From: Chitinophagaceae bacterium | Lineage (GTDB): Bacteria > Bacteroidota > Bacteroidia > Chitinophagales > Chitinophagaceae | DNA: 64,000 nucleotides | Direction of reading: 5' to 3' | NCBI GenBank assembly: GCA_016720775.1 | Contig: JADKJX010000004.1 | Coordinates: 186,001 to 250,000 of the forward strand | Made by a program: the position numbers and the translations under genes | Shown: positions 45,978-54,628 of the stretch, piece after piece | Layout: each line of letters begins with the position of its first letter | Position numbering within the stretch: the first letter of the stretch is position 1 | Notes under the pieces: generated by a model | Databases searched by the model: none | The model's input: the letters and a program-made list of their open reading frames with translations, nothing else | What the model was told of the DNA's origin: nothing

Positions 45978-47489
45978 ATGAAAAATTTAAAAATAAAAAT
46001 TTTAGGCGCCTTACTTGCAGGAACAATGTTCATCTCCTGCAATAAATGGGTTGACTATAACCCGAAAGATGATTTTAAAATAACTGACCAGGAATATTTT
46101 AAAAGCGAAGCAGATTACAGGTCAGTAGCCGTGGCTACTTATGCTCCGTTGCAATGGCTTAACCAGATTGTTCCTGTTGGAGATATTATCTCTGATAATT
46201 CTGTAACCGGGGGCGAAAGTGCATCAGATGTACTTTCCCTGCAGCAAATCAATAATTTCACCCACACATCTGTTAACGGCACAACGGCCGATCTGTGGCA
46301 GGCATGCTATGAAGGGATTAACCGTGCCAACTACATGCAGCAGTATAAAGACAAAAACCCTGCAGGCGAGGCCATTACGTTTGTTGGTAAAGAGGCTTTA
46401 TACGGCGAAGTATATTTTGTAAGAGCTTATTACTACTTCACATTGGTAAAAATGTTTGGTGGTGTTCCTTTGTTTGTTGACAGGAGATTGACCCTGGCAG
46501 ACCAGGGCACTATTCAAAGAGCAACCCAGGCTGATGTGTACAAGCAAATTGAAACAGACCTTACCAATGCCATTGCGGTTTTACCATCTGTACAAACAGA
46601 AAAAGGAAGAGCAACCAAATATGCTGCACAGGCTTTATTGGGTAAGGTTTTGTTGTATCAAAATAAATTTGCCCCCGCAGCAGCTATGCTGGATAACGTA
46701 ATTACTTCAAATGCTTATTCGTTGGTTGCCAATTTCAATTCTATCTTTTTACCAACCGGCGAAAACGGGCCAGAATCTGTTTTTGAAATACAATACTCCA
46801 ATGGTTCGGCTACTTACGATTGGGGACATGTTACCCGTGGACAGGGAAATTATTCTGTTCAACAATGCGGTGTACGTGGCCTGAATGGTTCTGCAGCCAT
46901 GCCCTATAACCCAGGCTGGAGCACCAACCTGCCAACACAAAACCTGGCAGCAGCTTATGCCGCAGGCGATCAGAGAAAAGCGGTAACCGTGTTGGATATT
47001 GAAGCGTATAAAACTGCCAATCCCGGGTTAAATATTACTTACCAGGTTGCGCCTTATCAAAACACAGGCTTATACAATCAAAAATATTTACCCCGTAAGG
47101 GCGAAACATCCGGACAGGTTGAATTGAATTATTCAAATAATTTCCGCACCATACGTTATGCTGATGTATTGCTGATGGCTGCCGAAGCATACAATAAATC
47201 AGGAAATGATCTAAAGGCACAAACCTACCTGAACCTGGTTCGACGCCGTGCTTTTGGTGATCTGTTACACGATGTTTCTGCAACAGGAACCGCTTTGTAC
47301 GATGCCATTTTAACTGAAAGAAGACTGGAACTGGCCATGGAAGGGGAACGCTTTTTTGACCTGGTTAGAACCGGAAAAGCGGTTTCAGTTCTTGGCCCGC
47401 TGGGCTTTGTTGCCGGTAAGCACGAACTGTTTCCCATACCACAGAGCGAAGTAGAATTAGCGGGTTTAACACAAAACCCCGGTTACTAA
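45978..47489 (+). CDS. SusD/RagB-family surface glycan-binding lipoprotein
   Basis: A 503-residue lipoprotein (lipobox MFISCNKW) that binds oligosaccharides at the cell surface and covers the SusC channel. It has the helical repeats of the family (EALYGEVYFVRAYYYFTLVKMFGGVPL, cut here to keep it short: RAYYYFTLVKMFGGVPL) and the C-terminal RYADVLLMAAEAYNKSG and TERRLELAMEGERFFDLVRTG blocks, ending HELFPIPQSEVELAG. Length and layout are normal. It lies 23 bases after susC and 25 before the binding protein at 47515. Confidence 0.96.
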   Translation: MKNLKIKILGALLAGTMFISCNKWVDYNPKDDFKITDQEYFKSEADYRSVAVATYAPLQWLNQIVPVGDIISDNSVTGGESASDVLSLQQINNFTHTSVNGTTADLWQACYEGINRANYMQQYKDKNPAGEAITFVGKEALYGEVYFVRAYYYFTLVKMFGGVPLFVDRRLTLADQGTIQRATQADVYKQIETDLTNAIAVLPSVQTEKGRATKYAAQALLGKVLLYQNKFAPAAAMLDNVITSNAYSLVANFNSIFLPTGENGPESVFEIQYSNGSATYDWGHVTRGQGNYSVQQCGVRGLNGSAAMPYNPGWSTNLPTQNLAAAYAAGDQRKAVTVLDIEAYKTANPGLNITYQVAPYQNTGLYNQKYLPRKGETSGQVELNYSNNFRTIRYADVLLMAAEAYNKSGNDLKAQTYLNLVRRRAFGDLLHDVSATGTALYDAILTERRLELAMEGERFFDLVRTGKAVSVLGPLGFVAGKHELFPIPQSEVELAGLTQNPGY

Positions 47490-47514
47490 TCTTTAACTAA
47501 CTAAAAAAACGATT

Positions 47515-49590
47515 ATGAATGCAATAAAATATTTCTACAGCGCTTTTCTGATGTTGGTTGTATTTGCTGCCTGTAATAAAGTAAAAACAGATGATGTATC
47601 CTTTGTTGACGCAGCTGCTGCACCGGCCAAACTATCTGTGATGTTCGACATCACGCAGGATAACAGCGGCCTCGTAACCATTACGCCAAACGGCGAAGGT
47701 GCCATTTACTATGATGTGTATTATGGCGATGCAACAGCCACACCTGCAAACTTATCTGCCGGAAAAAACACCACACATATTTATGCAGAAGGTGTTTACA
47801 ATGTAAAGATCGTTGCACATGCAGTTAACGGCAAAACAACAGAGTTAATACAGAAGTTAACTGTGTCTTTCCGGGCACCGGAGAACCTGGCGGTTACTGT
47901 TGCTATAGACGGAGCAAACAATTTTAAAGTAAATGTTTCGGCAACAGCATTGTATGAAACCTTCTTTAAAGTATTCTGGGGCGATGTTGCCAACGAACCC
48001 GGACAATCCTTTCTGGAAGGCCAGACAGTAAGTCATGTATATGCTGCTGTTGGTACTTATACTGTAAAAGTAGTTGCGTACAGCGGTGGCGTTGCAACAA
48101 CAACTTATACAACCACTGTTACCATTGTTGATCCCGTTTTATTGCCAATAACTTTTGAGTCGGCTACCATTAATTATGCGTTTACAAATTTTGGTGGTGC
48201 TACGGCAACCAAAATTGCCAATCCGCAAAACAATGGCATTAATACAAGCGCCAATGTTGGCCGCATGGTAAAAAATGCCCCCGAAGTATGGGCTGGTAGT
48301 TTTTTAACCCTCGGTGGCCCGATCGATTTTTCGGCTAACAAAGTTTTCAGGATGAAAGTTTTTTCGCCAAGGGTCGGCGCTAAAGTTTTGTTGAAAACAG
48401 AAAACCTTACCAACGGCGGAATATTTTTTGAGAAAGAAGTACTTACTACTGTAGCCAATACCTGGGAAGATTTGGCCTTCGATTTCAGAACCATCAATAC
48501 CGGCAACTCATATTCAAAAGTTGTTTTAATATTCGATAACGGAACAGTAGGAGATGGCACTGCCAATTTTACCTGGTTGTTTGATGATATCAGGCTTACC
48601 AACCAGATGCCTGTAAGTTTATTGGCTTTGCCGGTAACTTTTGATCTGCCTGGTGTTAACTACGAGGTTACTGATTTTGGTAATAACCAAAGCTCAGCAG
48701 CAGTTGACCCGACAAACGGGGCCAACAACGTAAAGAAAACGATCAAAGCTAACGGTGCCGAAACATGGGCCGGTACTACTATTGGTGCAGGCTTTACCAC
48801 AAACCTTCCTTTTACTGCAACCAAAACACAAATGAGTGTACGGGTATATTCTCCTGCTGCCGGTATTCGTGTAAGGCTGAAAGTAGAAGACCGTACAAAT
48901 AATACCCGTTCAGTTGAAACAGAAGCTATGACACAGGCTGCCAATACCTGGGAGACATTGGTATTTGATTTTGCAAATCAATCTTCCGGAACAGCAGGAT
49001 TAAATTTGGCATATACTTACAACATGGCTTCCATCTTCTTCGATTTTGGAAATGTCGGAACCGGTAAAGTATTTTATTGGGATGATGTGAATTTCCTGGC
49101 AAATAATGTTATTCCAAATTACCTGGCACTGCCGATAGATTTTCAATCAACTACCTATCCTTATCCATTCATAGATTTTGGTGGTGCAACAGCATCTGTT
49201 GTAAACAATCCAAATGCTTCGGGTATTAACACCAGTACCAAAGTAGGTAAAATGGTAAAAGGTGCTCCCGAAGTTTGGGCAGGTAGTTTTCTGGAACTCG
49301 TAAACCCGATTAATTTTTCGGTGTTAAAAACATTTAAGGTAAAAGTTTATTCACCCAGGATAGGGGCCAGGCTGCTTTTAAAAGTTGAGAACGCCACCAA
49401 TGGCGGCATCAGTTTCGAAAAAGAAGCAACCTGCACCACGGCCAATGCCTGGGAAGAACTGACCTTTGATTTTTCAACCATCAACGTAGGCAATTCCTAC
49501 TCCAAAGTGGTTTTAATATTCGATCTGGGGAATGTTGGCGACGGTTCAGCAAACTATACTTTCTATTTTGACGACATCCGGCTTAATTAA
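47515..49590 (+). CDS. Surface glycan-binding lipoprotein with two PKD-like domains and three tandem binding modules
   Basis: A 691-residue lipoprotein (lipobox VFAACNKV) in the usual position of a SusE/F-like binding protein. Two PKD-like domains (about 30-115 and 120-205, with YAEGVYNVKIVAHAVNG and YAAVGTYTVKVVAYSGG) act as spacers. Three modules of about 155 residues follow (about 210-366, 370-530, 535-691). Each has an F.. GGATAT start, WAGSFL, a KVFSPRVGAKVLLK strand pair and a VLIFD...FDDIRL end. Modules 1 and 3 are close copies, and module 2 has diverged. They resemble CBM-like jelly rolls. The ligand is probably the same beta-glucan as the enzymes; no enzyme motif is seen. Confidence 0.75.
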   Translation: MNAIKYFYSAFLMLVVFAACNKVKTDDVSFVDAAAAPAKLSVMFDITQDNSGLVTITPNGEGAIYYDVYYGDATATPANLSAGKNTTHIYAEGVYNVKIVAHAVNGKTTELIQKLTVSFRAPENLAVTVAIDGANNFKVNVSATALYETFFKVFWGDVANEPGQSFLEGQTVSHVYAAVGTYTVKVVAYSGGVATTTYTTTVTIVDPVLLPITFESATINYAFTNFGGATATKIANPQNNGINTSANVGRMVKNAPEVWAGSFLTLGGPIDFSANKVFRMKVFSPRVGAKVLLKTENLTNGGIFFEKEVLTTVANTWEDLAFDFRTINTGNSYSKVVLIFDNGTVGDGTANFTWLFDDIRLTNQMPVSLLALPVTFDLPGVNYEVTDFGNNQSSAAVDPTNGANNVKKTIKANGAETWAGTTIGAGFTTNLPFTATKTQMSVRVYSPAAGIRVRLKVEDRTNNTRSVETEAMTQAANTWETLVFDFANQSSGTAGLNLAYTYNMASIFFDFGNVGTGKVFYWDDVNFLANNVIPNYLALPIDFQSTTYPYPFIDFGGATASVVNNPNASGINTSTKVGKMVKGAPEVWAGSFLELVNPINFSVLKTFKVKVYSPRIGARLLLKVENATNGGISFEKEATCTTANAWEELTFDFSTINVGNSYSKVVLIFDLGNVGDGSANYTFYFDDIRLN

Positions 49591-49601
49591 TTTAAAAAAA
49601 T

Positions 49602-50507
49602 ATGATTATGATAAAGAATAAAATATCGATGTTGTTTGCCATCCTGTTTACAGTGATTGCATTCAGTGCCTGCAAAAAAGCAGAATACAGTATTGGTGAT
49701 ATTGTTGCCCCAACAAACCTGGTGCTTACAGCAACGGTTGTTGGTGTAGATGCAAGCAATCCATTTGGAAACGGAACCGGCAAAGTTAATATCGCTGTAA
49801 AGGCCGACTATGCCCTTACCTATAAAATTGACTTTGGCGATGGCAATGCAGCACAGATGGTACCATCCGGTGTTATCACTTATAAGTACGGCGCACCCGG
49901 TACCGCAGAATATAATATCACCGTTAATGCAATTGGTACCGCAGGTTCTACAAGCACCATCACCAAAAAAGTAAAAGTGTTTGTGAACTTTACCATACCG
50001 GCAAATATCTTAAGCAACCTTACCGGCGGTTCATCAAAGGTTTGGCAAACAGATCATGATGCGCCTGGGCATTTTGGCGTTGGGCCCAATACCGAATTTT
50101 CACCGATCTGGTATTCCGCCACGCCAAATTCAAGAGAAGCCTGTGCTTACGATGATGATATCACTTTTTCAAAAGATGCCAACGATAATGTTTCCCTGTC
50201 GATCGATAACAAAGGTGCTTCCTTTTCAATAGGAGCAGCAACTGCGTTCTATGGTTTTGCAGGCGGAGATGGTTGTTATGGTATAAGCACAGGCGGTGTA
50301 CGCAGACTGACTTTTATGGATGCAACATCAACTTCCACACCGGCCCAATCAACCCGCATACAATTTACCGTACCGGGCAACGGAATTATTAACTTTGGAA
50401 CCGGTGGCACTACGTACGAAATACTGTCCATTTCAGCTACCCAAATTCATTTGCGTAACATCGGTGTTGATGGAAATTCCTGGTATCAGAAACTTATTAA
50501 AAAATAA
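49602..50507 (+). CDS. PKD-domain lipoprotein, probable glycan-binding accessory protein
   Basis: A 301-residue lipoprotein (lipobox IAFSACKKA). A PKD-like domain (about 30-120, KIDFGDGNAAQMVPSGVITYKYGAPG split as KIDFGDGNAAQMV) is followed by a C-terminal domain of unknown type (about 130-301) with WQTDHDAPGHFGVGPN, ACAYDDDITFSKD and GDGCYGISTGGVRR. The C-terminal part resembles the jelly-roll end domains common in Bacteroidota glycan-binding proteins. It lies 11 bases after the previous gene and 5 before the GH16 gene, so it belongs to the same operon. No catalytic site is visible. Confidence 0.65.
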   Translation: MIMIKNKISMLFAILFTVIAFSACKKAEYSIGDIVAPTNLVLTATVVGVDASNPFGNGTGKVNIAVKADYALTYKIDFGDGNAAQMVPSGVITYKYGAPGTAEYNITVNAIGTAGSTSTITKKVKVFVNFTIPANILSNLTGGSSKVWQTDHDAPGHFGVGPNTEFSPIWYSATPNSREACAYDDDITFSKDANDNVSLSIDNKGASFSIGAATAFYGFAGGDGCYGISTGGVRRLTFMDATSTSTPAQSTRIQFTVPGNGIINFGTGGTTYEILSISATQIHLRNIGVDGNSWYQKLIKK

Positions 50508-50512
50508 CGACA

Positions 50513-51565
50513 ATGAATTTGATAAAGAACACAGCGGTATTAGTTTGCTTCTTTACACTGATCACCAGTTGCAGCAAAGGTGTATCAAATAGTGGAAGTA
50601 CACAAACCGCACCGAGTAACCTGGCAGTTACTGCCAACGTAAGCACAGACGGCAGTGGTAATGTTTCTTTTACAGCCACGGCAGTTAATGCGGCTACGTA
50701 TGTTTATGAATTTGGGAATGGGGTCATCTTAACAGTTCCTTCTGGTATTACTACCTACCAGTATACCACGTCGGGTAATATTACTTATTCCGTTACGGTT
50801 ACTGCTAGGAGCAGTGCTGGTTTAACGATCAGTAAAACTATCCAGGTTACGGTGAATGTTGTACCAACGGCCCCGGTACTTGTCTGGTCAGATGAATTTA
50901 ATGTAGATGGGCTGCCCAATTCAGCTAAATGGGGATATGATATTGGTACCGGAAGCGGCGGATGGGGAAATAATGAATTAGAGTATTATACCAACCGGCC
51001 CGAAAATGCCTTTGTGCAGAATGGTGTTTTAAAAATAACAGCCGCCAAAGAAAATTACATGGGCAGTGCGTACACTTCTGCCAGGCTGTTATCAAAAGAC
51101 AAGTATTCGTTTAAGTACGGCAGGATAGAAGTGCGGGCAAAGATACCTGCAGGTGTAGGTACCTGGCCCGCTATCTGGATGCTGGGAAATAATATCGGCA
51201 CCGTGGGATGGCCTGCCTGCGGCGAAGCAGATATCATGGAACACCGCGGCAGCGAATTGAATAAGATTTTCGGAACCCTGCACTATCCCGGACATTCGGG
51301 TGGCAATGGCGATGGAAGTACGATCATGATACCGGATGCTACTACGGCCTTTCATAATTATATCTTTGATTGGTCGGCATCTACAATTAAAATTTATGTA
51401 GATAACCAATTGTTTTATACATTTTCCAACTCAGCCGGTTTGCCGTTCAATCAAAACTTTTTCATCATCCTGAATGTGGCCATGGGAGGCAACTTTGGAG
51501 GACCGGTAGATCCTGCATTCACTTCTGCAACAATGGAAATTGATTATGTAAGGGTTTATCAATAA
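50513..51565 (+). CDS. Glycoside hydrolase family 16 lipoprotein (beta-glucanase, laminarinase-like)
   Basis: A 350-residue lipoprotein (lipobox LITSCSKG) that likely cuts beta-1,3- or beta-1,3/1,4-glucan at the cell surface. A PKD-like domain (about 30-118) precedes the GH16 domain (about 122-350). The catalytic signature is GEADIMEHRG with Glu238 as nucleophile, Asp240 as helper and Glu243 as acid/base. VWSDEFNVDGLPNSAKWGYD, NNELEYYT, RIEVRAKIPAGVGTWPAIWML and YVRVYQ are typical of laminarinase-type members. It is the fifth gene of the locus after SusC, SusD and two binding proteins, and is followed 136 bases later by the GH3 enzyme. Confidence 0.93.
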   Translation: MNLIKNTAVLVCFFTLITSCSKGVSNSGSTQTAPSNLAVTANVSTDGSGNVSFTATAVNAATYVYEFGNGVILTVPSGITTYQYTTSGNITYSVTVTARSSAGLTISKTIQVTVNVVPTAPVLVWSDEFNVDGLPNSAKWGYDIGTGSGGWGNNELEYYTNRPENAFVQNGVLKITAAKENYMGSAYTSARLLSKDKYSFKYGRIEVRAKIPAGVGTWPAIWMLGNNIGTVGWPACGEADIMEHRGSELNKIFGTLHYPGHSGGNGDGSTIMIPDATTAFHNYIFDWSASTIKIYVDNQLFYTFSNSAGLPFNQNFFIILNVAMGGNFGGPVDPAFTSATMEIDYVRVYQ

Positions 51566-51701
51566 GACAAAACAATTGAAAATAGTTTTCTCAGGCAGTT
51601 AGTTTTTTTTTCAAGCAATCTTTATTAAGCGGATCGTATTCACTTATCCAGGTAGATACCTCCGCTTTTTATTTAACCATGATTTCAATATTAATTTTCG
51701 T

Positions 51702-53993
51702 ATGCGTCAATTTATTTTTAAGCGGCCGGCATATATAGTAACGTTTATTGTGTTTCTTTTTCATTTCTCTTTACCGGCACAAACCATAAAAACCAATGAG
51801 GCCATTGAGGCGAGGGTCAATGATCTACTCCGGAAAATGACACTGGAAGAAAAAGTAGGGCAGATGAACCAATACAATGGTTTTTGGGAGGTAACCGGCC
51901 CGGCTCCAAAAGAAGGTACTGCAAAACAGAAATACGATCATTTGCGGAAAGGGATGGTAGGTGCTGTTTTAAATGTAAAAGGAACAGAGAATGTGCGCCG
52001 GTTGCAGGAGATCGCCGTTAAGGAAACCCGCCTCGGCATTCCTTTGTTATTTGGTTACGATGTAATTCACGGACAAAAAACTATGTTCCCCATTCCGCTC
52101 GGCGAAGCGGCCAGTTGGGACCTGGGAGCGATTGAAGGTTCGGCCAGGATCGCTGCCATTGAAGCATCGGCCATGGGCATCAACTGGACCTTTGCACCGA
52201 TGGTGGACATAACCCGTGATGCCCGTTGGGGACGGGTAATGGAAGGGGCAGGAGAAGATCCTTACCTGGGTTCAAAAATTGGTGTGGCACGTATCAAAGG
52301 ATTCCAGGGCAATGACCTGTCGGCAAATAATACCATCGCAGCAACGGCAAAACATTTTGCTGGCTATGGATTTGCCGAAGCAGGCCGGGATTACAACACC
52401 GTAGATGTTGGCACGTCAACACTATACAATATTATTCTTCCTCCGTTTAAAGCAGCGGTTGATAATAATGTACAAACCGTAATGAATTCCTTTAACGTAC
52501 TCAACGGAATTCCAGCTACTGGAAATAAATTTTTGCAGCGGGATGTTTTGAAAGGCGATTGGAAATTTAATGGGTTCATTGTTTCTGATTGGGGGTCTGG
52601 TATTGAAATGATCGATCATGGTTTTGCCAACGACCTTAAAGAAGTAGCTGAGCTGAGCGCCAGGGCAGGCAGCGATATGGATATGGAATCCTATGCTTAT
52701 GTAACCCATTTAAAAGAACTGGTGGAAAGCGGTAAAGTGGATATGAGTCTTATTGATGATGCTGTAAAAAGGATCTTACGGGTGAAATTTCAACTTGGCT
52801 TGTTTGATGATCCTTACCGTTATTGCGATGCAGTTAGAGAGAAGGAGTTGATCTATCATCCCGATCATTTGGCCGCTGCACTGGAAATGGCCAAAAGATC
52901 GATTGTTCTCCTTAAAAATTCAAACACAACAAGCCAGGGTAGTCAGTTGTTACCCTTGAAAAAAGACCAGCAGAAGATCGCTGTTATTGGTGCTTTGGCC
53001 GATGATAAGAATAGTGCACTTGGCAGTTGGCGTATTGGAAGCGACGACAACAGTGCGGTATCTGTTTTAGAAGGGATTAAAAAATATTCGGCCAACATTA
53101 AATATGCAAAGGGAGCCGATCTGGTTATTGGCAAAACTGATTTTATAAACGAAGTAAAGATCAATGAAACAGATAAAAGTGAGTTCAAAGCCGCAGTTCA
53201 AGTGGCGAGGAATTCCGATGTGGTCATTATGGTTTTGGGGGAGCATGGTTTTCAGACCGGTGAAGGAAGAAGCCGGACAAAGCTTGATCTGCCGGGTGTA
53301 CAACAGCAATTGCTGGAAGAAGTATATAAGGTAAATAAGAAGATCATCCTGGTATTAATGAACGGGCGGCCGTTGGCGATAACCTGGGCTGATAAATACA
53401 TACCTGCCATCGTAGAAGCATGGCAACCGGGTTCTCAATGCGGTAACGCCATCGCACAGGTTCTTTTTGGCGATTATAATCCTGCTGGTAAATTACCAAT
53501 GACCTTTCCAAGAAGCGTAGGGCAGGTACCGTTATATTATAACCACTACAACACCGGGAGGCCAGGGCCAAAGTCTGAAGTATTCTGGAGTCATTACAGT
53601 GATGAAAGCAATAAGCCCCTGTATCCCTTTGGCTATGGGCTAAGCTACACGAACTTTACATACAGTAATCTTATAATTAATGATGCGGATCCTTCAAATA
53701 TAAAAGTAAGGGTTACCGTAACGAACATCGGCAAAAGAGCCGGGGAAGAAGTTGCCCAGTTGTACATAACTGATAAGATGGCCAGTATTGTAAGGCCGGT
53801 AAAGGAATTAAAAGGGTTTAAGAAATTCTTCCTTCAACCTGGCGAAGCCATAGAAGTTGAATTCATTCTAAGAGATACTGAACTGGGATTCTTTGATAAC
53901 AATGGGAAATTTGTTACAGAGCCGGGAGAGTTTGTTGTGATGGTAGGCACAAATTCGCAAGAGGGGATTTCGGGAATGTTTGCCAGGAAATAA
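51702..53993 (+). CDS. bglX: Periplasmic beta-glucosidase, glycoside hydrolase family 3
   Basis: A 763-residue exported enzyme (signal peptide ending SLPAQ) that removes terminal glucose from beta-glucan oligosaccharides. The (beta/alpha)8 domain has RLGIPLLFGYDVIHGQ, WTFAPMVDITRDARWGR and the nucleophile Asp296 in FIVSDWGSG. The second domain (about 400-610, KRSIVLLKN, VMVLGEHGFQTGEGRSR) carries the acid/base region. A C-terminal Fn3-like domain closes the protein (EVAQLYITD, ELKGFKKFFLQPGE). It ends the polysaccharide locus; the gyrA-derived terminator copy lies 16 bases downstream. It probably acts on products of the GH16 enzyme. Confidence 0.94.
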   Translation: MRQFIFKRPAYIVTFIVFLFHFSLPAQTIKTNEAIEARVNDLLRKMTLEEKVGQMNQYNGFWEVTGPAPKEGTAKQKYDHLRKGMVGAVLNVKGTENVRRLQEIAVKETRLGIPLLFGYDVIHGQKTMFPIPLGEAASWDLGAIEGSARIAAIEASAMGINWTFAPMVDITRDARWGRVMEGAGEDPYLGSKIGVARIKGFQGNDLSANNTIAATAKHFAGYGFAEAGRDYNTVDVGTSTLYNIILPPFKAAVDNNVQTVMNSFNVLNGIPATGNKFLQRDVLKGDWKFNGFIVSDWGSGIEMIDHGFANDLKEVAELSARAGSDMDMESYAYVTHLKELVESGKVDMSLIDDAVKRILRVKFQLGLFDDPYRYCDAVREKELIYHPDHLAAALEMAKRSIVLLKNSNTTSQGSQLLPLKKDQQKIAVIGALADDKNSALGSWRIGSDDNSAVSVLEGIKKYSANIKYAKGADLVIGKTDFINEVKINETDKSEFKAAVQVARNSDVVIMVLGEHGFQTGEGRSRTKLDLPGVQQQLLEEVYKVNKKIILVLMNGRPLAITWADKYIPAIVEAWQPGSQCGNAIAQVLFGDYNPAGKLPMTFPRSVGQVPLYYNHYNTGRPGPKSEVFWSHYSDESNKPLYPFGYGLSYTNFTYSNLIINDADPSNIKVRVTVTNIGKRAGEEVAQLYITDKMASIVRPVKELKGFKKFFLQPGEAIEVEFILRDTELGFFDNNGKFVTEPGEFVVMVGTNSQEGISGMFARK

Positions 53994-54008
53994 TTTACAG
54001 GATTTTGT

Positions 54009-54095
54009 GAAGAAGACGCACCAGAACCAACTGAAAGCCTAGCGCTGAATAGATATGTTGAATATAAAAAACCCAGTAGAGATATTGGGTTTTTT
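54009..54095 (+). repeat. gyrA 3'-end repeat, copy B (remnant plus terminator)
   Basis: A diverged copy of 39636-39721 (74 of 87 aligned positions). It reads EDAPEPTES in place of the gyrA end GEATEPAES, and the gyrA stop is lost. The terminator hairpin (54065-54077 with 54082-54094) is kept, with a G-T wobble and six T, so it still can end transcription of the polysaccharide locus. Confidence 0.8.
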
Positions 54096-54628
54096 GTTGG
54101 ATATTTAAAATATAGTCTGCTTTAGAAAAGATAAAGCCATATGGTAGCCATTCTTATTGCAACAATCTGTTACACAATCTCTCTACAGGGTAGTCCGCAC
54201 ACATTATTTTAAAAAAAATTAGTCTCTCTAAAAATCTTCGCTAAAGGGTGGTATTGGAAAGAAAACAACGTCAAAGCCGCTGTGGGAAAGGAATATATCT
54301 GTTTAACATAAGATTAATTATAAAACTAATCAGTACATTCGAATTGTAAGTAGAGGCTCTTAGATTTTAGGCACAGCATTTGACTAAGGGAACATGCCCC
54401 ATTGATTCTTCGATCCGTACATAAGGAATTCAATCAGTACCTAAGAGAATACCATTTAGCCGTAAACATTTATTGAGAATCTCTGAATCCAGGTGTTTGA
54501 GCCTGGTTATCTATAGTTGTGCAGAGCAACATGGTTTAAACGCCGATTTTCCTTTGAAACCGATCCCCGGCTCAATCTTGGTCTGGGGATTTTCTTTTAA
54601 TAGCCATACAAAGGCTACATTTGCCGAA
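54096..54628. other. Intergenic region without a recognisable gene
   Basis: AT-rich DNA between copy B and the helicase. A long frame could extend the helicase upstream to 54473, but its 52 extra residues are not helicase-like and have no good start. Small stem-loops occur (CCAGG...CCTGG near 54491, ATCCCC...GGGGAT near 54563-54590). TACATTTG at 54616-54623 fits the -7 consensus and could start a nearly leaderless helicase message. No RNA gene was recognised. Confidence 0.5.

Noticed and set aside
39636..54095. A classical integrative element beside gyrA
   Set aside because: The direct repeats fit, but no integrase, excisionase or conjugation gene is present, so only a passive recombination unit can be proposed.
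54480..54610. A possible tRNA or small RNA with short stem-loops before the helicase
   Set aside because: The stems are 5-6 base pairs and no T-arm or anticodon arm pattern could be drawn.
54473..54628. Upstream extension of the helicase by 52 residues
   Set aside because: The extra residues do not resemble any helicase N terminus, while the ATG at 54629 gives the normal family start.
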